From Mucilaginibacter sp. SG564 (GTDB lineage Bacteria; Bacteroidota; Bacteroidia; Sphingobacteriales; Sphingobacteriaceae), in contig NZ_JABGNA010000006.1 of assembly GCF_013149275.1 (NCBI RefSeq), positions 62,001 through 126,000 on the forward strand: a stretch of DNA of 64,000 bases. The letters run 5' to 3'. The position numbers and the translations under genes are program-made. The notes beneath the pieces were generated by a model. It ran no database searches. It saw nothing but the letters and a program-made list of their open reading frames with translations, and was not told the origin of the DNA. Positions 16,575 to 24,981 of this stretch are shown here, piece after piece; position 1 is the first letter of the stretch; each line of letters opens with the position of its first letter.

Positions 16575-19500
16575 TTAAAATGTCATACTCATACCAAAAA
16601 TATAATTGCGGGTCGAAGGCGCGTTTGTACCAATGGTAAGGAAGCGCCTTTGTGCCTGAGAAAGTGGCACGGCGGCATTCTCATTACCATAAGAGTTGGT
16701 TTCCGGATCCATACCCGATATTCTATGATATGGAGAGAAGAATACAAATGGATTCTGAACGGTAAAATAGGTGCGCAGCCTTACGGTAGATTGTTTTGAT
16801 AACAACTTAGTAAAATCGTATCCAAGGCTCATGCTCCGAATTTTCAGGTATGAGGCATCAAAATAACCCAGTGTACTGCCATATTTCGGATTATCGCCAC
16901 TGGTAATACCACCGGGTTTCGGAAATTGGGCACCGGTATTTTGAGGGGTCCAATAATCAACATTTACGTTATTGCTGCGGCCTGTCAATAAATCCAGATA
17001 TCCGCCTGAACCATATAAACTACTGATTAGTACGCCACCATATTTATATGCGCCTATGATGGTAAAATCAAATCCTTTATAAGCCACTCTTGTATTAAAA
17101 CCGCCCTGAAATTTGGGATCTACATCAATGATTTGCCTGTCATCTGGGCCAATTGCCCTTGTTGGCTGCCCGTTTGCGTTATAAGGTCCGGTATAAAGTA
17201 CTTTAATCATACCTACATTACCACCTGGTTCCAGAATATTCAGGTTTGGATCGCCAGCCTGCCAGATACCAATTTTTTTATAATCAAATATGGAATTGAT
17301 ATTATGCCCAACAAACCACGAGTTCCCTTCATCCCGGGTCTGTCCGGATGCTAAAGCTACCAGCTTGTTGCGATTGCCATAAATGTTGACACCAAAATCC
17401 CAGGTAAAGCCGCCCTTGTTGATGATATTGGCATTCAAACTTAACTCAAGACCCTTGTTCTGTGTTCGTCCAATATTAGCAACGTAACTACCCACGCCAG
17501 ATGTAGGTGGCAAACCTACGCTAAGTAAAATGTCTTTAGTTTGGGTAGTGTAATATTCGAGCGTACCCGATAAACGGTGTTTTAATATAGAGAAATCTAA
17601 ACCATAGTTCCAGGTCTCAGAATACTCCCAACCTAAGGCTGAATTTGGTAGCTGGCTAACATAATAGCCGTTTTGATAATTGGCATCGCCAAAGTTGTAA
17701 TAACGTGTAGTTAAAGCGCCAAGGGTTTGATAGGCATTTACGGCCTGGTTAGATGTTTGACCATAACCCACACGCAGCTTTAAATTATCCATAAAGGTCA
17801 GACCTTTCATAAACGATTCATTCATCATATTCCAGCCTACAGATATTGCCGGATAGGTATGCCATTTATGCCCTGGGGCTAAAACAGAAGATGCGTCAGA
17901 ACGAATAGTTGCTGATATTAAATATTTGTCATCATATGAATACATTACACGCCCCATGTATGACATCAGGCCACTTAAGTAATAACTGCCGTCATTAATT
18001 TTAACCTCACCAGTAGACTGGCCTAAATTGTAGAATTGGAAAGCATCGGCCGGAATGCCTTTTGCCGACATTGATGAACTATTATATCGGGTTTGTTCAG
18101 ATGAATATAGTGCAACTACGTTTAAATTGTGTTTTTGGGCAAATGTATGATCATAGGTCAGTAAGTTTTCAAGCGCCCAGTGATACTTCGCCGAATTACC
18201 TACATCTGCGGTAGAAATGGTGTTTGCAGTTGCGCTATTTATACCAGTGCCTGTATAATCACCATTATTACTTTGAATATAATCCAAACCGAGGTTGACA
18301 CGGTATTTAAGCCCTTCTATCCACGGAATTTTCACTTCACTATAAATAGAGTTGTAGGTAGCATAACCGCGGGTTTCATTCAACCATTGATCATGTAAGT
18401 TGTTAATAATTCCTTTAGTTAATACAAAGCTTTCGGTTAATGGCATTTTTATCGTCCGTTTCAGCGAACCATCTGCACTATATGGATCAGCTATTGGCGT
18501 AAAGCCCAAAACACCACCCACCCCTATCTGACTACCCGCGGTTAGGTTATAGTTGTTATTAGTGGTAAAGCCTACTTTAAAATACCTGCCTACATTTTGA
18601 TCTACCGAACCGCGCATAGCATAGCGGGTATATTGCTGCGTAGGAATTAGTCCCTGATTTTTGTAATAACCTCCGCCAAAATTGTAGCTACCGGTTTGAC
18701 TACCACCTGATACACCTACATCATTGCTCCACACCGCGCCGGTTCTGTAAAATAGCTTTTGCCAATCTATATTTACGTTGTCCTTTTCATCCGCGCCATT
18801 AGTATATAGGCCGGCAGCTTTTCTCATGGCAACAAATTCGGGTCCATTCATCATCGGATAGGGGGCAAAAAGTGTTTGAATACCATAATAACCATTATAA
18901 GTTATTTTTGCCGCTCCTCCCATCTGTCCCCGGTTAGTGGTTATCAAAATGACACCATTAGCGCCACGTGAACCATAAATTGCTGTAGCCGATGCGTCTT
19001 TTAAAATGTCAATGCTTTTAACGTCGTTCGGGTTAATATCAGCAATCGATCCTGTGAAAGGTATTCCATCCAGAACAATCAGCGGATCATTACTTGCTGT
19101 TAATGAACGCTGCCCGCGAATAAGAATTTGCATTGTTGCTCCTGGTTTGGTAGAGGTTTGAGAAACTTCAACACCCGGTAACCGTCCTTGTATTGCCTGG
19201 CTTACGTTAGCTGAGGGTATGTCGCGTATTTTATCGCCGCTGATTGACGAAACCGAGCCCGTAACTGCTTCCCGCCTTTGTGTACCATAACCGATAACAA
19301 CTACATCAGCAAGATTTTTACTGCTGGTACCCATATGAATGATAATATGTGAAAGTCCCTTGATAGGTATCTCCTGATCATTATAACCTATAAACGTCAC
19401 TTTGAGTGTATTTTCACCTGCTGGCATGTTTATGGTAAATTCGCCATTAACGTCAGTAACCGCAGCAGCGTTACCAGATTTTGCCTTGATACTGGCTCCG

Positions 19501-19637
19501 GGTAAAGGCAGATTTTTCTCATCAACTACCTTACCGGTAATTCGCTTAGTTTGCGCAAAAGCAGATATGCTTATAATTAATGAGAAAAAGAGCAAAACGT
19601 AGAGTTTTAGATATTTGATTAGTATTGATCTTTTCAT
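16575..19637 (-). CDS. SusC-family TonB-dependent outer-membrane transporter (pair 1)
   Basis: A 1020-residue outer-membrane importer. A signal peptide ends near SAFAQ, then a carboxypeptidase-regulatory-like domain (about residues 30-105, ITGKVVDEKNLPLPGASIKA). The plug begins with VVVIGYGTQRREAVTGSVSS, and the 22-strand barrel fills the rest. There is no STN/FecR-type extension, so control by anti-sigma signalling is not expected. It pairs with the SusD downstream. Upstream lie a leader hairpin (19674-19700), a CAATCGATTG palindrome (19946) and two PUL boxes (20114, 20448), which suggests more than one regulator. Confidence 0.95.
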   Translation of the reverse strand: MKRSILIKYLKLYVLLFFSLIISISAFAQTKRITGKVVDEKNLPLPGASIKAKSGNAAAVTDVNGEFTINMPAGENTLKVTFIGYNDQEIPIKGLSHIIIHMGTSSKNLADVVVIGYGTQRREAVTGSVSSISGDKIRDIPSANVSQAIQGRLPGVEVSQTSTKPGATMQILIRGQRSLTASNDPLIVLDGIPFTGSIADINPNDVKSIDILKDASATAIYGSRGANGVILITTNRGQMGGAAKITYNGYYGIQTLFAPYPMMNGPEFVAMRKAAGLYTNGADEKDNVNIDWQKLFYRTGAVWSNDVGVSGGSQTGSYNFGGGYYKNQGLIPTQQYTRYAMRGSVDQNVGRYFKVGFTTNNNYNLTAGSQIGVGGVLGFTPIADPYSADGSLKRTIKMPLTESFVLTKGIINNLHDQWLNETRGYATYNSIYSEVKIPWIEGLKYRVNLGLDYIQSNNGDYTGTGINSATANTISTADVGNSAKYHWALENLLTYDHTFAQKHNLNVVALYSSEQTRYNSSSMSAKGIPADAFQFYNLGQSTGEVKINDGSYYLSGLMSYMGRVMYSYDDKYLISATIRSDASSVLAPGHKWHTYPAISVGWNMMNESFMKGLTFMDNLKLRVGYGQTSNQAVNAYQTLGALTTRYYNFGDANYQNGYYVSQLPNSALGWEYSETWNYGLDFSILKHRLSGTLEYYTTQTKDILLSVGLPPTSGVGSYVANIGRTQNKGLELSLNANIINKGGFTWDFGVNIYGNRNKLVALASGQTRDEGNSWFVGHNINSIFDYKKIGIWQAGDPNLNILEPGGNVGMIKVLYTGPYNANGQPTRAIGPDDRQIIDVDPKFQGGFNTRVAYKGFDFTIIGAYKYGGVLISSLYGSGGYLDLLTGRSNNVNVDYWTPQNTGAQFPKPGGITSGDNPKYGSTLGYFDASYLKIRSMSLGYDFTKLLSKQSTVRLRTYFTVQNPFVFFSPYHRISGMDPETNSYGNENAAVPLSQAQRRFLTIGTNAPSTRNYIFGMSMTF

Positions 19638-19673
19638 AAAATATTTTTGAAGGTTTATTATTGTTTCTCATCC

Positions 19674-19700
19674 GAGATCCCCGGGCCTCGCCCGAATCTC
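19674..19700 (-). promoter_or_regulatory. GC-rich leader hairpin ahead of susC 1
   Basis: GAGAT at 19674-19678 pairs with ATCTC at 19696-19700, and within them CGGGC pairs with GCCCG around CTC (19682-19694). It lies 37-63 bases before the start codon, within the expected leader, in an otherwise AT-rich region. It may block ribosome access or stabilise the messenger. Confidence 0.4.
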
Positions 19701-19945
19701 TATACTCGTGGTTCAATTTGATTCTCTGATCACCATTCTTTATAATTAGGATTTAGTGGGTTTTAAATTGTTTAATAAATTATCCGTACCGTTTTTAATC
19801 GTTACTATTACCCGATATTTCTTTAAGCATTCAGGTTTGACAATTGGCTTTAAGCAAACGGCTCTTTACAGACTTTAAAAACTTTAATTTTCCACCCATC
19901 AAAATCATAAAGCATTTTGACGGGTAAACAGCTTTTTACTGAACG

Positions 19946-19955
19946 CAATCGATTG
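19946..19955. promoter_or_regulatory. CAATCGATTG palindrome, susC 1 side
   Basis: Perfect 10-bp palindrome 309 bp upstream of susC 1. It is one of four exact copies in the window, all in promoter regions of the xylan locus. A LacI-type operator with a central CG pair is the likely class. Confidence 0.55.
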
Positions 19956-20113
19956 AGTAATCAAATCAATCAAGCCGGCTGTCTGTTAATAAAAAAATTT
20001 GACTTTAGGTTATACTTTTTGTGCGGCCCCGGGTAACGAATTTATTATGAAGCCGATAGCTAAGATCAATGGTTTGTATTATTTATTATATAATGGATTG
20101 CTAAAATGCTACT

Positions 20114-20122
20114 ACAAATGTT
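20114..20122 (-). promoter_or_regulatory. PUL box upstream of susC 1
   Basis: Exact ACAAATGTT on the plus strand, reading AACATTTGT toward susC 1, 477 bp from its start. A looser TCAAATCAT lies 22 bp on. Confidence 0.45.
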
Positions 20123-20447
20123 TATTAAAAAATAGTCAAATCATTTCAATTTTGATCAAAAATAATCTATAACTTCTTTATTACTAAGTAGTTAAAATCA
20201 AAAAACAATAGCACACATGTCAACTAATTATAGTTTCCGGACCATCTGCGTCTATTTTTTGGCTTGTTTGACCCGGTATGAATTTCCGACGAAGATGTCG
20301 TTCCACATCATTTAAATTTTATCCGGCATCATAACTTGATGATACATTACCATAACCATTTTGATTATTTGGGAAGCCAGGGTTTTGCAATACGAAATAA
20401 GCCCCAGGTAATAATTACCAATGGCTCATTTAGCCTAAAACATTACT

Positions 20448-20456
20448 ACAGATGTT
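20448..20456 (-). promoter_or_regulatory. Degenerate PUL box just after the sensor gene
   Basis: ACAGATGTT (8 of 9), with the extended CTACAGATGTTTA matching the box at 20114 (CTACAAATGTTTA). It is far (811 bp) from susC 1, so its role is doubtful. Confidence 0.35.
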
Positions 20457-20518
20457 TAATACTGGGATTTTAAAGATACAGGCTCGCAATTTCGCCTGTT
20501 TATTTTAAAATGAGAATT

Positions 20519-23500
20519 TTAAACAAACAGCTCACCGGCTGTTACCTTAAGTCGTTCATTTTTTTTAGAACTCAAATAATCAGATGGAAGAATTCCGAAT
20601 TTGGCTTTAAACATTCTTGTGAAATAACTTGGAGTGCCAAATCCTGTCATATAAGCAATTTGCGCAACATTATAGCCACTTGATTCCAGTAACACCGCGG
20701 CTTTCTCAAGTTTAACAGTACGCAGGTACTCAATTGGGGATAAACCTGTGAGTTCCCTAACTTTATAATATAAAGAGCCTCTGCTCATTCCTATATGCTT
20801 ACTTAAATCTTCTACAGATAACTCAGACTCACTCAAGTTGGCTTCAATATATTTCATGATATTATTAAGCAACTTCACGTCTGTGGATTCAATCTCTACT
20901 TGCTCGCTAACTAATTGAATTTGTTTGGAATAAGTATCCTTTAATGCCTTATTTAAATTAAGCAGGTTATTGATTTTTGTATGCAATATCTGAAAGTTAA
21001 AAGGCTTTGTCAAATAATCGTTGGCACCAGACTGCAGCCCTTTCAACTGTTCTTCCTCACCGATCATAGCCGTCAGAATAATTATTGGTACGTGGCTTGT
21101 CCGTTTATCTGATTTTATTTTTTGGCTAAGTTCTATACCTGTCATTAATGGCATACTGATGTCGCTTACAACTAATTGCGGATGGGAACTTAACGTTTTT
21201 TGCCATCCTTCTTTACCATTAGCAGCTTCTATTACCCGAAAGTATTTTCTAAGATGGTCTGCTAAATAAATCCGAAACTCGTCGTTGTCTTCAACAAGCA
21301 ATATTGTTGTTAATTGCTCTTTACCTTGCGTATTAGTATCATAGCTATTTGCCAGGTTGTCGTTTTCGATGGATATTTCATCATTGCAAATTTCATTTGT
21401 CTCATCAGTTGAAACTTTTTCTAACGGTATAAACGTAAGCGGTAACGACACCAAAAATTTAGAACCTTTTCCAACCTCACTTTCAACTGTAATTTCGCCA
21501 TCCATTAAATGCACAAACTCTTTTGTAATTGACAATCCAATTCCTGTTCCCTGGTTTAAAACCGAACCAACTTTATCAGACTGATAGAACCTGTCAAAAA
21601 TATGGCCTATATCCGCTAATGCGATACCAATCCCTGTATCGGCAATCTCAAATTTAAGTAATGGCTTCCCTTCGTTTTCTGATATATTAATTTCAATTAC
21701 CACTGCCCCACCATCAGCCGCAAACTTGAATGCATTGGAGAGTAAATTGAAAATGATCCTTTCAAGTTTATCATGATCAAATAACGCCATCTGACATTGG
21801 TGTGTTGAATTGATCAATAACCGGATATGTTTCTTCAATGCAATATCCTTAAATGATTCTGCTGCTTCAGTTATGAAGCTAATGATATCTCCTTTTACAG
21901 GGCAAAGTTTGAGACCATTTTCTTCCATTTTACGAAAATCCAGTAACTGGTTAACCAGATTAAGCAACCGGCGAACGTTTCGATGAATCATTTGAATATC
22001 GCCCCTATCGCTTTCACCGAAACTTTTACCAAGTAATTTTTCTACAGGAGCCAGCACCAGTGATATGGGTGTTCTGAATTCATGACTCAGATCTGTCAGA
22101 AAACGGATCTTCAACAAATCCAGCTCATGTAAGCGTTCTGCTTGCTTCCGTTCCTCATCAACCATTTGTTGAACGCGCAGCTTTTCCTGTTGCGTCTCGA
22201 ATTCCTCGCGTAACTTATTTATTCCCCGAAGCCTGATAAAATAAAGACTTCCCAGAATAATTAAAGCATAAATACAATAAGCGAAAGTTGTACGCCATAC
22301 AGGTGGTAAAATAATTACCTTGATCTCGGTTACCGGTGTATTCCACAGACGACTATTATTGCTGGATTTTACCTGAAAAACATAAGTACCCGGGTCCATA
22401 TTAGTATAACTCGCTGTTGTAGAATTGTGAACAAAGTTCCAATCCTTGTCATACCCAATTAAACGGTACGCATACAGATTTTGCTTGGGAGCAGTGTAAT
22501 CAACGGCAATGTAACTTAACGAAAAATTTTGGCCGTAATGCAGTTCTATTTGTTTTGCGATGCTTATTTGCTCTTTTAAAGAACCGGTGCGGTCAGGAGT
22601 TACGGTATTATTATTAACTTTTAACTGACTTAGCAGCACGGTTCCCGGCAAAGGTGGAGATGGCAGCCTGTCCGGATTAAAATAATTAAAGCCATCCTGA
22701 CCTCCAAAAAACAAATCACCATGACTTAATTTTAAAGCCGAACCACTTATAAAAGAGCCTTGCTGAACTCCATTTTCCCCATTAAGGTTTTTGAAAAGCT
22801 TTTTATCCCTTTCAAACGAACTGATGCCACGATCAGTACTTACCCAAAGCATATGGCTTTTATCTTCCAAAATTGCTTTCACGTAAGCATTTGCCAAACC
22901 TTCTTTTTCGCTGTAGGTCGTAAATCTACCTGTTTTAGTATTTAAAACGCAGAGGCCTCCGTTGGTACCAACCCATAATGAATGGTCACTTGCACTCAAT
23001 ACGTTTGAAACTACACCGTCAGCTAAGCCGCTGTTCTCCTTATCATAATGTTTAAAAGTTCGTGTTTGTTGCTGATAAACTGCAATACCACTTCCCATCG
23101 ATCCTATGCACAAATCACCGTTAGGTAGCGATGTCAGTGATGTGATGTAATCATTTAACGGAAGCCGGGGGTATTGGTCATTTGCTTTATTTTTACTGCT
23201 TATATGGGCAAATAAATCTGTTTGGGGGTCATAAATATCCACACCATGCGCCAGTGTGCCAATCCATAAATGACCGGCCTTGTCTTCAGCAATTGATGTT
23301 ATTTCATTTTGACTCACCCCCTGTTCGGTTCCATCATAAATAAACTGCCTGTACTTTCCTGTACCCGGATCAATACAAAAAAGCCCATTACGATAAGTTC
23401 CAGCCCATAACCGGCCCTTGCTGTCCATAAAAAGTGTCATTATGGTTAAATCCCGTCGTAAAGGATCAAGTATACTTTTAATCTGAAAGGGGGTCATCAG

Positions 23501-24691
23501 ACCTGTATTCTTATTAAATATTTCGAGCCCGCCACCATCAGTTCCTATAAAGATTTGTCCATTTTTATATTCGGCAAACGAGGTAACAAAAGGAGACTTA
23601 AGACCTGATGGATCAAAAGGGTTGCTCTGTTTAAGATTTAAAAGTGCAAGATGTTCGTCATATTTACTAATTCCTCCACTATAAGTCCCGATCCAGTATA
23701 TCCCGTTTTTATCAAAGTAGAAACTTCGTATAGAGTTGCTCTTAAGGCTGAAAGAATTGCGCGGATCAGGCCTTAATACCTGAAATGAAGCTGAGCGGGG
23801 ATCAAAAATATTTATTCCGTCTTCAGTGCCCAGCCAAATCCTGCCATCATTATCTACACTTGCCGTAAAAATTGCATTATTGCTCAAACCATTAGGCTGC
23901 TTATCGGTATAGGTCACAAAAGCTCCTGTTCCGGTCATCTTATTCAAACCATTATAAGTGCCAATCCATATACTACCATTTTTATCTTCAATAATAGCTT
24001 TAACAATATCACTACTTAAACTTCCGGCAACATTTGCATCATACTTAAATCTTTGAAAACTTTTAGCCTTCCAGTCATACAAAAAAAGTCCGTGGTTTGT
24101 ACCTACCCACATCCGGTTACGGCTATCTTCAAATAAATTTAGTACTACCAATTGTTCAATTTTATCGCCATTGGCCTCAGTAATCGGCAATTTGGTGATA
24201 TGCCCTGTATGTAAGTCAATCATTCTTAACTCCCCATATGTACCCACCCACATCATTCCACGGTGGTCTTCATACATAGCCCTAACCGACATTTTCTGTA
24301 TATCCGGCCATGAACCATCTCCCAGGTAAGCTTCAAAACGGTCAAACTTTCTGTCATAGTACCGCACGCCGCTACCACTTAATCCAACCCAAAGACGTCC
24401 GTTATGATCTTCACATAGCGTCATCACCTCATTAGCTGGGAGATTAACTTTGTTACCTGCTTCATGACGATAATTAACAAAATTACTTCCATCAAACCTG
24501 GTAAGCCCGTTAGATGTACCGAACCACATTAGTCCGTATCTATCTTTAATAATGGTGTTTACCGTGTTCGATGAAAGCCCTTCCTTAACTGTATATGAGG
24601 TCAGGTTGAAAGGATTCTGTGCTGCAGCATTTTTACACAACCCACAGCATGCAAAAAATGCCATTAAAAACAGTCTGGTAAGCCTGTACAT
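20519..24691 (-). CDS. Hybrid two-component system regulator (HTCS) of the xylan locus
   Basis: A 1390-residue single-chain sensor-regulator. A signal peptide (1-24) is followed by repeated two-component propeller blades with W-[FVI]-G-T motifs (about 40-680) and a Y_Y_Y domain (about 715-790). One membrane helix (about 800-820) leads to a histidine kinase with LTDLSHEFRTP (His870) and an ATPase domain containing NLLSNAFKFA and ADTGIGI. A receiver domain follows with Asp1177 in VVSDISMP, then an AraC-type HTH (about 1290-1375). The periplasmic part binds an oligosaccharide directly and the HTH activates the cognate genes. The direct-repeat boxes across the locus fit this HTH. It is divergent from the GH115 gene. 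Confidence 0.95.
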   Translation of the reverse strand: MYRLTRLFLMAFFACCGLCKNAAAQNPFNLTSYTVKEGLSSNTVNTIIKDRYGLMWFGTSNGLTRFDGSNFVNYRHEAGNKVNLPANEVMTLCEDHNGRLWVGLSGSGVRYYDRKFDRFEAYLGDGSWPDIQKMSVRAMYEDHRGMMWVGTYGELRMIDLHTGHITKLPITEANGDKIEQLVVLNLFEDSRNRMWVGTNHGLFLYDWKAKSFQRFKYDANVAGSLSSDIVKAIIEDKNGSIWIGTYNGLNKMTGTGAFVTYTDKQPNGLSNNAIFTASVDNDGRIWLGTEDGINIFDPRSASFQVLRPDPRNSFSLKSNSIRSFYFDKNGIYWIGTYSGGISKYDEHLALLNLKQSNPFDPSGLKSPFVTSFAEYKNGQIFIGTDGGGLEIFNKNTGLMTPFQIKSILDPLRRDLTIMTLFMDSKGRLWAGTYRNGLFCIDPGTGKYRQFIYDGTEQGVSQNEITSIAEDKAGHLWIGTLAHGVDIYDPQTDLFAHISSKNKANDQYPRLPLNDYITSLTSLPNGDLCIGSMGSGIAVYQQQTRTFKHYDKENSGLADGVVSNVLSASDHSLWVGTNGGLCVLNTKTGRFTTYSEKEGLANAYVKAILEDKSHMLWVSTDRGISSFERDKKLFKNLNGENGVQQGSFISGSALKLSHGDLFFGGQDGFNYFNPDRLPSPPLPGTVLLSQLKVNNNTVTPDRTGSLKEQISIAKQIELHYGQNFSLSYIAVDYTAPKQNLYAYRLIGYDKDWNFVHNSTTASYTNMDPGTYVFQVKSSNNSRLWNTPVTEIKVIILPPVWRTTFAYCIYALIILGSLYFIRLRGINKLREEFETQQEKLRVQQMVDEERKQAERLHELDLLKIRFLTDLSHEFRTPISLVLAPVEKLLGKSFGESDRGDIQMIHRNVRRLLNLVNQLLDFRKMEENGLKLCPVKGDIISFITEAAESFKDIALKKHIRLLINSTHQCQMALFDHDKLERIIFNLLSNAFKFAADGGAVVIEINISENEGKPLLKFEIADTGIGIALADIGHIFDRFYQSDKVGSVLNQGTGIGLSITKEFVHLMDGEITVESEVGKGSKFLVSLPLTFIPLEKVSTDETNEICNDEISIENDNLANSYDTNTQGKEQLTTILLVEDNDEFRIYLADHLRKYFRVIEAANGKEGWQKTLSSHPQLVVSDISMPLMTGIELSQKIKSDKRTSHVPIIILTAMIGEEEQLKGLQSGANDYLTKPFNFQILHTKINNLLNLNKALKDTYSKQIQLVSEQVEIESTDVKLLNNIMKYIEANLSESELSVEDLSKHIGMSRGSLYYKVRELTGLSPIEYLRTVKLEKAAVLLESSGYNVAQIAYMTGFGTPSYFTRMFKAKFGILPSDYLSSKKNERLKVTAGELFV

Positions 24692-24720
24692 TTCGAAAAA
24701 AGTTTGAATAATTGGTTTAT

Positions 24721-24740
24721 ACCTGCAATCGATTGCAGGT
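24721..24740. promoter_or_regulatory. 20-bp perfect palindrome ahead of the HTCS gene
   Basis: ACCTGCAATCGATTGCAGGT is a perfect palindrome centred on CG, 30 bp upstream of the HTCS start codon and therefore able to block its transcription. It contains the shared CAATCGATTG core and is the most extended of the four copies. LacI-family operators have this form. Confidence 0.65.
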
Positions 24741-24853
24741 TAGGAAAAGTACGAATTTATGTTAATATTTTTTATTTTGAATCAAAATAAAATCATACAC
24801 AGAACAATTTGACTATCGCTCAATTCAAAATATACAGTATCATATTTATTACA

Positions 24854-24865
24854 AACAATCGATTG
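24854..24865. promoter_or_regulatory. CAATCGATTG palindrome on the GH115 side
   Basis: ACAATCGATTGT, perfect over 12 bp, 117 bp before the GH115 start codon. Confidence 0.55.
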
Positions 24866-24981
24866 TGGAATATTTTTTTATGAATATATTGCACCTACCA
24901 ATAATCCAGATACCCGCCCAAGCAACCGTTTAGATTAATCTGCCAGATAAATCACTATTAACCGTATTGACTTCAAAGCTT

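Larger units (their letters stand above)
19638..20518. other. Long regulatory region upstream of susC 1
   Basis: This 881-bp gap between susC and the 3' end of the hybrid sensor has no coding frame of note. It holds a leader hairpin (19674-19700), a second hairpin (19894-19925, ACCCATCAAAAT against ATTTTGACGGGT with one G-T pair), a CAATCGATTG palindrome (19946-19955) and two boxes of the ACAAATGTT type (20114, 20448). Its length suggests a long 5' leader or an unannotated small RNA. Confidence 0.5.
24692..24981. other. Divergent regulatory region between HTCS and GH115
   Basis: AT-rich, no gene. It contains two CAATCGATTG palindromes (24726 and 24856) 130 bp apart but no good copy of the AACATTTGT box. 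This suggests the sensor and GH115 answer to the palindrome-binding regulator instead. Confidence 0.5.

Noticed and set aside
19051..19064. CAATCGATCC inside susC 1
   Set aside because: Only eight of ten bases match the palindrome and it lies in coding DNA; not counted with the four perfect sites.
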